DNA of 64,000 bases from Marchantia polymorpha subsp. ruderalis (taxonomy: Eukaryota; Streptophyta; Marchantiopsida; Marchantiales; Marchantiaceae). The position numbers and the translations under genes are program-made. Every line of letters starts with the position of its first letter. Position 1 is the first letter of the stretch. Below, piece by piece: positions 59,994-64,000 of this stretch. The stretch is taken from contig AP031351.1 of NCBI GenBank assembly GCA_037833965.1, positions 30,764,501 through 30,828,500 of the forward strand. The letters run 5' to 3'. The notes under the pieces were generated by a model. That model had not been told where the DNA came from. It saw nothing but the letters and a program-made list of their open reading frames with translations, and did no database searches.

Positions 59994-60935
59994 GGTTCTT
60001 TCCCAATTTCGGAAGTGCAGATCAGGAACTCATTTTCTCTGCGTGTTTGTGTTCTTAGGTCTGTCACCACGCAAGAGGAGCTACAACTTGGCGTTCCGCA
60101 TTTTGTAGCTGAAGGCCTTCGGCCGAATGTTCAGAGCTAGTACATTGGTTAGAGACTTGAGTAGTGACTTGATCTACACCTGCGGGTGATTGCCGATGCT
60201 CAGAGCCAGTGACTAGTTAGATACTTGAATAGTTTCGCCCCTACACCTTCGAGTGTTTGTTCCTGATTGTACTCCTTTGGGATTTTTCCCCTGAATGCCA
60301 AAGTGAAGTTTTGTTACTTCGTGTAAAGCCTTGGTTGTTGCAGGTTACGCTGCAGCAGGTGCCTTCAGGGTAACCCCTATAGTATTTCTGGGAATGACAA
60401 GTGCCTGAGAATTCAAACTCTTCAATAGACTGTTGTTGTGTTACTGGAATGTTTCTCAGTGAGTCCTTCAGTGCGGACCTGTGTTCTCTGCGCGTTTTGT
60501 GAGTTGAGAGTGTTGTTCACCGCGTATGAGTGACTTCGATCCGAAGTAGGTAGTCCAACCCGGATTTCCTACGCTAGCAGCAAGCTAGTGGAAGTGTTGT
60601 AAAAGCCGGAGTTGGGAGTCACTACCCGCAGCTTCGCTGAGTGTACTCTTGAGGGATCTTCCCCTTGAAATCTTGAAGTAGAGGTCCTAACGGATCTCTG
60701 AGTTGTGTTTCTGTAGTTTCAGGTGTGTGTGTGTGTGTTACACTGCACTGTGCGACCTCCGAGTGCGCTCCGAGTGGACACTTGCAGTATTTCTGGGAGT
60801 GACAGTCGCCTGAGAATTCAAACTCCTCAATAGTCTGTTAAAAGTGACACTTTGTACCCTGTGTGTTCCTCTGTCCCTGTGGGTTCGACCTTTCTACCAC
60901 TATATTGCAGTTTTAGCCTTTAGTGGGTTATTACA

Positions 60936-62589
60936 GGCTCTTCCGCCGAAGGCGCACCTTCCGGCGGATTTCCCGCCGAAGGCGCGGCTTTCGCCGGCTC
61001 TCTGGTTGTAACCCGGTGGCCTGAAGGCCCTGGCGCCGAAGGCGCATATCCTGGCGATCTCTCCGCCGGAGGGCCTTGTCCCGAAGGCCCTTGAGCCGAA
61101 GGCGGGTCTTCCGCCGGCTCCTTCCCCTTTCTGCGTTGTACCGGGGGTGAGTTCTGCCTATGCGTAGGCACCCGCTTATGCATAGGCGAACTTTCTCTGC
61201 CTATGCGTAGGCACAAGTTTACGTCCGCAAGGGGTCGCCTATCCACAGGGAGTCGCCTATGCGTAGGCGGCACACTCATCCGCGCCGCACGTGGTAGCTC
61301 CTGACCCGAAGGTCGTCTCTCCTCCGCCGAAGGCGTAGGGTGGTCTACTGATCCCTCGGCCGTCTGCGTAGTCCCATCCTTCTCCGGGGACTGACTCCCC
61401 TTCTCTGTGGCGATCGTCGCCGTTTCCGCGCTGCTGGCCGGTAACAAAAGCCTGCGTGCCTTTTGCTTCGGCCGGCTGCAGATCTCGTGCAGTGGCCGCT
61501 TCCGGGCGAGAGCAGCTGATTCTTGATGTTGCTCTTTCTCCGGTTCCTCTCTCCATCTTCGCTTCCGCGGCACTTGCGCTGCGGGTCTCTCCTCGCATCC
61601 TGTTGACCCGGCGGAGTGGAAGTCGGTGAGTCCTTCGCGTCGGTGTCTACTTCGTTATCCCGCACATACCTCCCGGGATGATCAACTGACAGTGGCGGAA
61701 ATCGTGCACGCTCGGCCGCGGTTAAACAGTTCATCGACCGATAGAAGTTTATCAAGAAGGGGGAGAGGTGATTGAGCGTTTCTCCCCGCTCCTCAAACGC
61801 ATGCTGTCGCATCACCCTATACAGGATACGCGACCAGTGAACTGGAGCTCTAGCCAAGGTGAGCTCCACGAAGGACACCTGCCACAACGTGATGTACGTA
61901 GTGCGGTGCGGTTGCAACAATTGCAGCAGCGCCATCGCTACGGTCCTGCGGAAACGATCTTTGTAATCGCGGGTCCTGTACCCGTTCTTGGAAGACCTCT
62001 CCCGCTTGAACAATTCCACAAATGAGGCTTCGTCCGCCTTCGTCACCTTGACGCTTTCGCTGTCAAACAGGAGGTACCCGTCCTCACCTGCGCACCTCCC
62101 CAATGCCTGTCCCCAATCGCGGACAGTCCATCGATCTACGTGCGGACGGAATCCGCGCGTAGGTTGTCGTTCCTCGTCCAGCCATTCACGCATCATGTCT
62201 GCGCACACGTAATTCCATCCCCACAGCAAGAATTTGAGTTTCCTTGCAATCAGCCGGTCCTCAAAAGCACGCAACCCATTCTGCGGGAGCTTGAGTGGCA
62301 CCATCCGCAGCTTCACCGATGTCGACATCGCGTTCTTGAAATTGGTTTGCGCAACTCTCTCTCTGCTAGGCCCGAGCCTCCTGCTCGCAATTCTGTTTCC
62401 TCTGCAAACTCTAATCTCTCTCAATTCCAAATGTCGCGCACTCAATTCTCTCCCTGCCACCGGGTAACTCTCCGCGCGGTGGTGTCTAGAACGTCTCTCA
62501 GCTAGAAGGTGGACGCGCGCAGCTCGCACAAGAAATTGAAATCGCAAATTCAAGAATGGGGTGTCCTCTGTCCGCTCGCAGGTGGTCAT
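60936..62589 (-). pseudogene. U3-ORF N-terminal part of the diverged subfamily (fragment F)
   Basis: ATG at 62589 (MTTCERTEDTPFLNLRF). The first 310 or so residues align with the main family throughout: FLLWGWNYVCADMM, HVDRWTVRDWGQALGRCAG, NGYRTRDYKDRFRRTV, YITLWQVSFVEL, SPFLINFYRSMNC, HPGRYVRDNEVDTDA. A frameshift near 61570-61600 moves the frame; the middle region continues in another frame to 60936, where the copy is cut. This is the most distant copy and the useful comparison for selection: changes are mostly synonymous in the N-terminal half. Confidence 0.88.
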
Positions 62590-63842
62590 GGTCGGCTCTT
62601 GGTCGTGAAAGCCGAATCACTTGATGGCTGCGCCGGCTCCGAGGTATAACGGCCCTCTCTCTCACGCGCGGCTTCACGCTCCGCCGACGCGCCTTCACTC
62701 ACACGCTCGAATTAGCAATTTGAACTCCGCCAGCGTACCACGCCGCGGCCATGGTCGCGCAGCGCCGAAGGCAGACTTCTCGCCGACGCGCTACATTCCT
62801 CCGTACTTCAACTTGGCTAGTCCCGCTTCGCCGAAGGCGTTCGTCCGCGCATAGGACAAAAGCTGAACCCCCTTCTGCGTAGGCGGAATCCCCGGCGGAG
62901 TTTCCGCCGGCGCCGAACTTCATCCGCCTGTGCGTAGGCGAAATCCGTCCGTACACAGGACGTTCGTCCGCGCAGGTCCCTCGCCGTAGGCGCAGCGCCG
63001 AAGAAGGCTGTGCCGAAGGCGTTGATCGCGGTCAACGGACTCCGTCCAGTCTGTCCATCTCTCTCGCCTCTCCGTCGGCGTTCTTGTCTACGAAACCCCG
63101 ACCGGCCGAAGGCGCACTCGTCCGTACAGTCCGTATAGTCAGTACTGATTTTGCTACTCCGTTGGGTCCTCACCCAACCGTGATGCGCTGGCGCCGAAGG
63201 CGCCGTACAAGTTCCAACCCCGAAGGCGGATTTCTAGGGCCGAAGGCGGACTTCCCGCCGACGCCGAAGCGCCTATGCGGAGGCGAAGTCCGTTCGCCTA
63301 TGCGTAGGTGCAAGTCCTCCCCGCCTATGCGTAGGCGGCATTCTTGGCGGACTCCCTGCCGACGTCAAACCCTATTTCGCCTATGCGTAGGCGAACTTCC
63401 CCCGCCTATGCGTAGGCGAAGGTCTTCGTATCTTTCGACCGTCACAACTCCCTGAGTCCTGATCCGTTCCAAGCGTTCTTAGGCTCCTTAGAACCAGCGC
63501 GTCAAGCTCTTTTCAACGAGACCCTAACCAAGTCAAGGCGTTTGGGAATTACTTAGATTCTGAGGAATTCCTCTAGCGCCAAAGGCGTAGCGCCGAAGGC
63601 GGATTATGCGCCTTGCGCCGAAGAGATACTCCTTCAGAGGCCATCGTTTAGAACGGCGCCTGTTCCAGACATTGCGCCCAACTCCTGGATTCTACAAGAT
63701 TCTACGAGATTCTACGAGATTCTCCGAAATCATCCAGTTTCACTCTATTTAAATGTATCGATGGTTATTTACACTGCTGCCGCGGTACAGTTTTCCAAAA
63801 ATGTTAAAAATTCCGCAAAAATACCAAAAGTGGGTTACCACA
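60936..63842 (-). repeat. LTR fragment F: diverged subfamily, minus strand, U3 only
   Basis: On the minus strand it starts TGTGGTAACCCAC (63842) and runs through U3 and the first part of the U3-ORF to 60936, where fragment E abuts. The stretch 62590-63842 has no gene but is dense in hairpin motifs, now of the form CGCCTATGCGTAGGCG (e.g. 63378-63393 and 63403-63418) instead of CGCCTGTGCACAGGCG. Confidence 0.85.
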
Positions 63843-64000
63843 CTCACCAAGTTGTAGCTCCTCTTGCGTGGTGACAGAACTAAGGACACAAACAAACACG
63901 CAGAGAAAATGAGTTCATGATCTGCATTTCCGAACTGGAAAAATCCCAAGGCAAGACGCCTTGAACTACTTTATACCTTCTAAGTTCTAACTAACATTAC
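63843..64000 (-). repeat. LTR fragment G: diverged subfamily, minus strand, R and promoter region
   Basis: Matches the reverse complement of E's segment around the R start (CCAAGTTGTAGCTCCTC..., GTGGTGACAGA) and includes the CAAGGC/GCCTTG hairpin (about 63949-63965) and TATAAA on the minus strand (63975-63970). It continues beyond the window and appears to be the LTR into which fragment F inserted. Confidence 0.75.

Larger units (their letters stand above)
58133..60935 (+). repeat. LTR fragment E: diverged subfamily, plus strand, 5' part missing
   Basis: Begins inside the U3-ORF at TCCGCCTGCGCACAGGCG, directly after element D, and runs through the ORF end, promoter and R/U5 to GTTATTACA at 60935. 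It is clearly more diverged than A-D across its whole length. R/U5 (about 59994-60935) has no gene; it keeps the (GT)8 run at 60723-60738. Confidence 0.88.

Noticed and set aside
1-64000. Chromodomain, second RNase H or env-like gene, which would place the family in chromoviruses, Tat or Athila proper
   Set aside because: After the GPY/F module pol ends at once; no second RNase H motif and no signal peptide or membrane segments were seen downstream. Only a broad placement near the tRNA-Asp-primed plant Ty3/gypsy clades is supported.
1-64000. Host protein-coding, rRNA or tRNA genes
   Set aside because: Every open frame of size is part of the retrotransposon family or its antisense shadow.

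Overview
The window is a piece of a plant-lineage nuclear genome made, as far as I can see, entirely of one family of Ty3/gypsy-type LTR retrotransposons nested in itself. No host gene, rRNA or tRNA gene was found. The plant (streptophyte) call rests on the primer-binding site TGGCGCCGCTGCCGGGGAC, the tRNA-Asp type used by plant Athila/Tat-like elements, and on a gag with three CCHC knuckles plus an RT with an FIDD box. The species cannot be fixed from this sequence; a streptophyte alga or early land plant is only a guess.

One complete element (D, 41712-58132, about 16.4 kb) gives the plan: a 5.2-5.4 kb LTR (TGTGGTACC...GTTATTACA), the primer-binding site, gag-protease (943 codons), a single in-frame UAG in the context UAG-CAA-UUA, pol (RT, RNase H, integrase with DD35E, GPY/F), a polypurine tract and a second LTR. 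Each LTR carries in its U3 part a long ORF of about 1,035 codons, on the same strand as gag-pol and ending about 30-40 bp before the TATA box. The family is therefore effectively gag-pro / UAG readthrough / pol / U3-ORF, with the third gene duplicated in both LTRs. The U3-ORF product is not a protein I recognise with confidence: a conserved tryptophan-rich N-terminal half, a proline-rich and palindrome-encoded middle, an acidic stretch, and a long C-terminal coiled coil.

Layout. 1-15170: element A (+), entered in mid-gag, with an in-frame deletion of RT; its 3' LTR is split by two solo LTRs on the minus strand (2930-8294 and 8627-13993), each with a perfect 5-bp target duplication and an intact U3-ORF. 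15169-41711: element B (+), with a frameshifted protease and an intact pol; its 5' LTR is split by element C (minus strand, 19673-33846), which has intact gag, pol and 5' LTR but a 3' LTR cut short at an inverted junction. 41712-58132: element D (+), coding-intact for gag and pol, with broken U3-ORF copies in both LTRs. 58133-64000: three LTR fragments of an older, diverged subfamily (E +, F -, G -). Comparing F with the main family shows mainly synonymous changes in the U3-ORF, a sign of past selection on the protein.

How it works together (partly inference): RNA starts downstream of the TATA box near the end of the 5' LTR, is primed by tRNA-Asp, and yields Gag-Pro and, by leaky UAG decoding, Gag-Pro-Pol. 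The U3-ORF lies at the 3' end of the same RNA, in the 3' LTR, as do accessory genes of some retroviruses. Solo LTRs keep that gene after gag and pol are lost.
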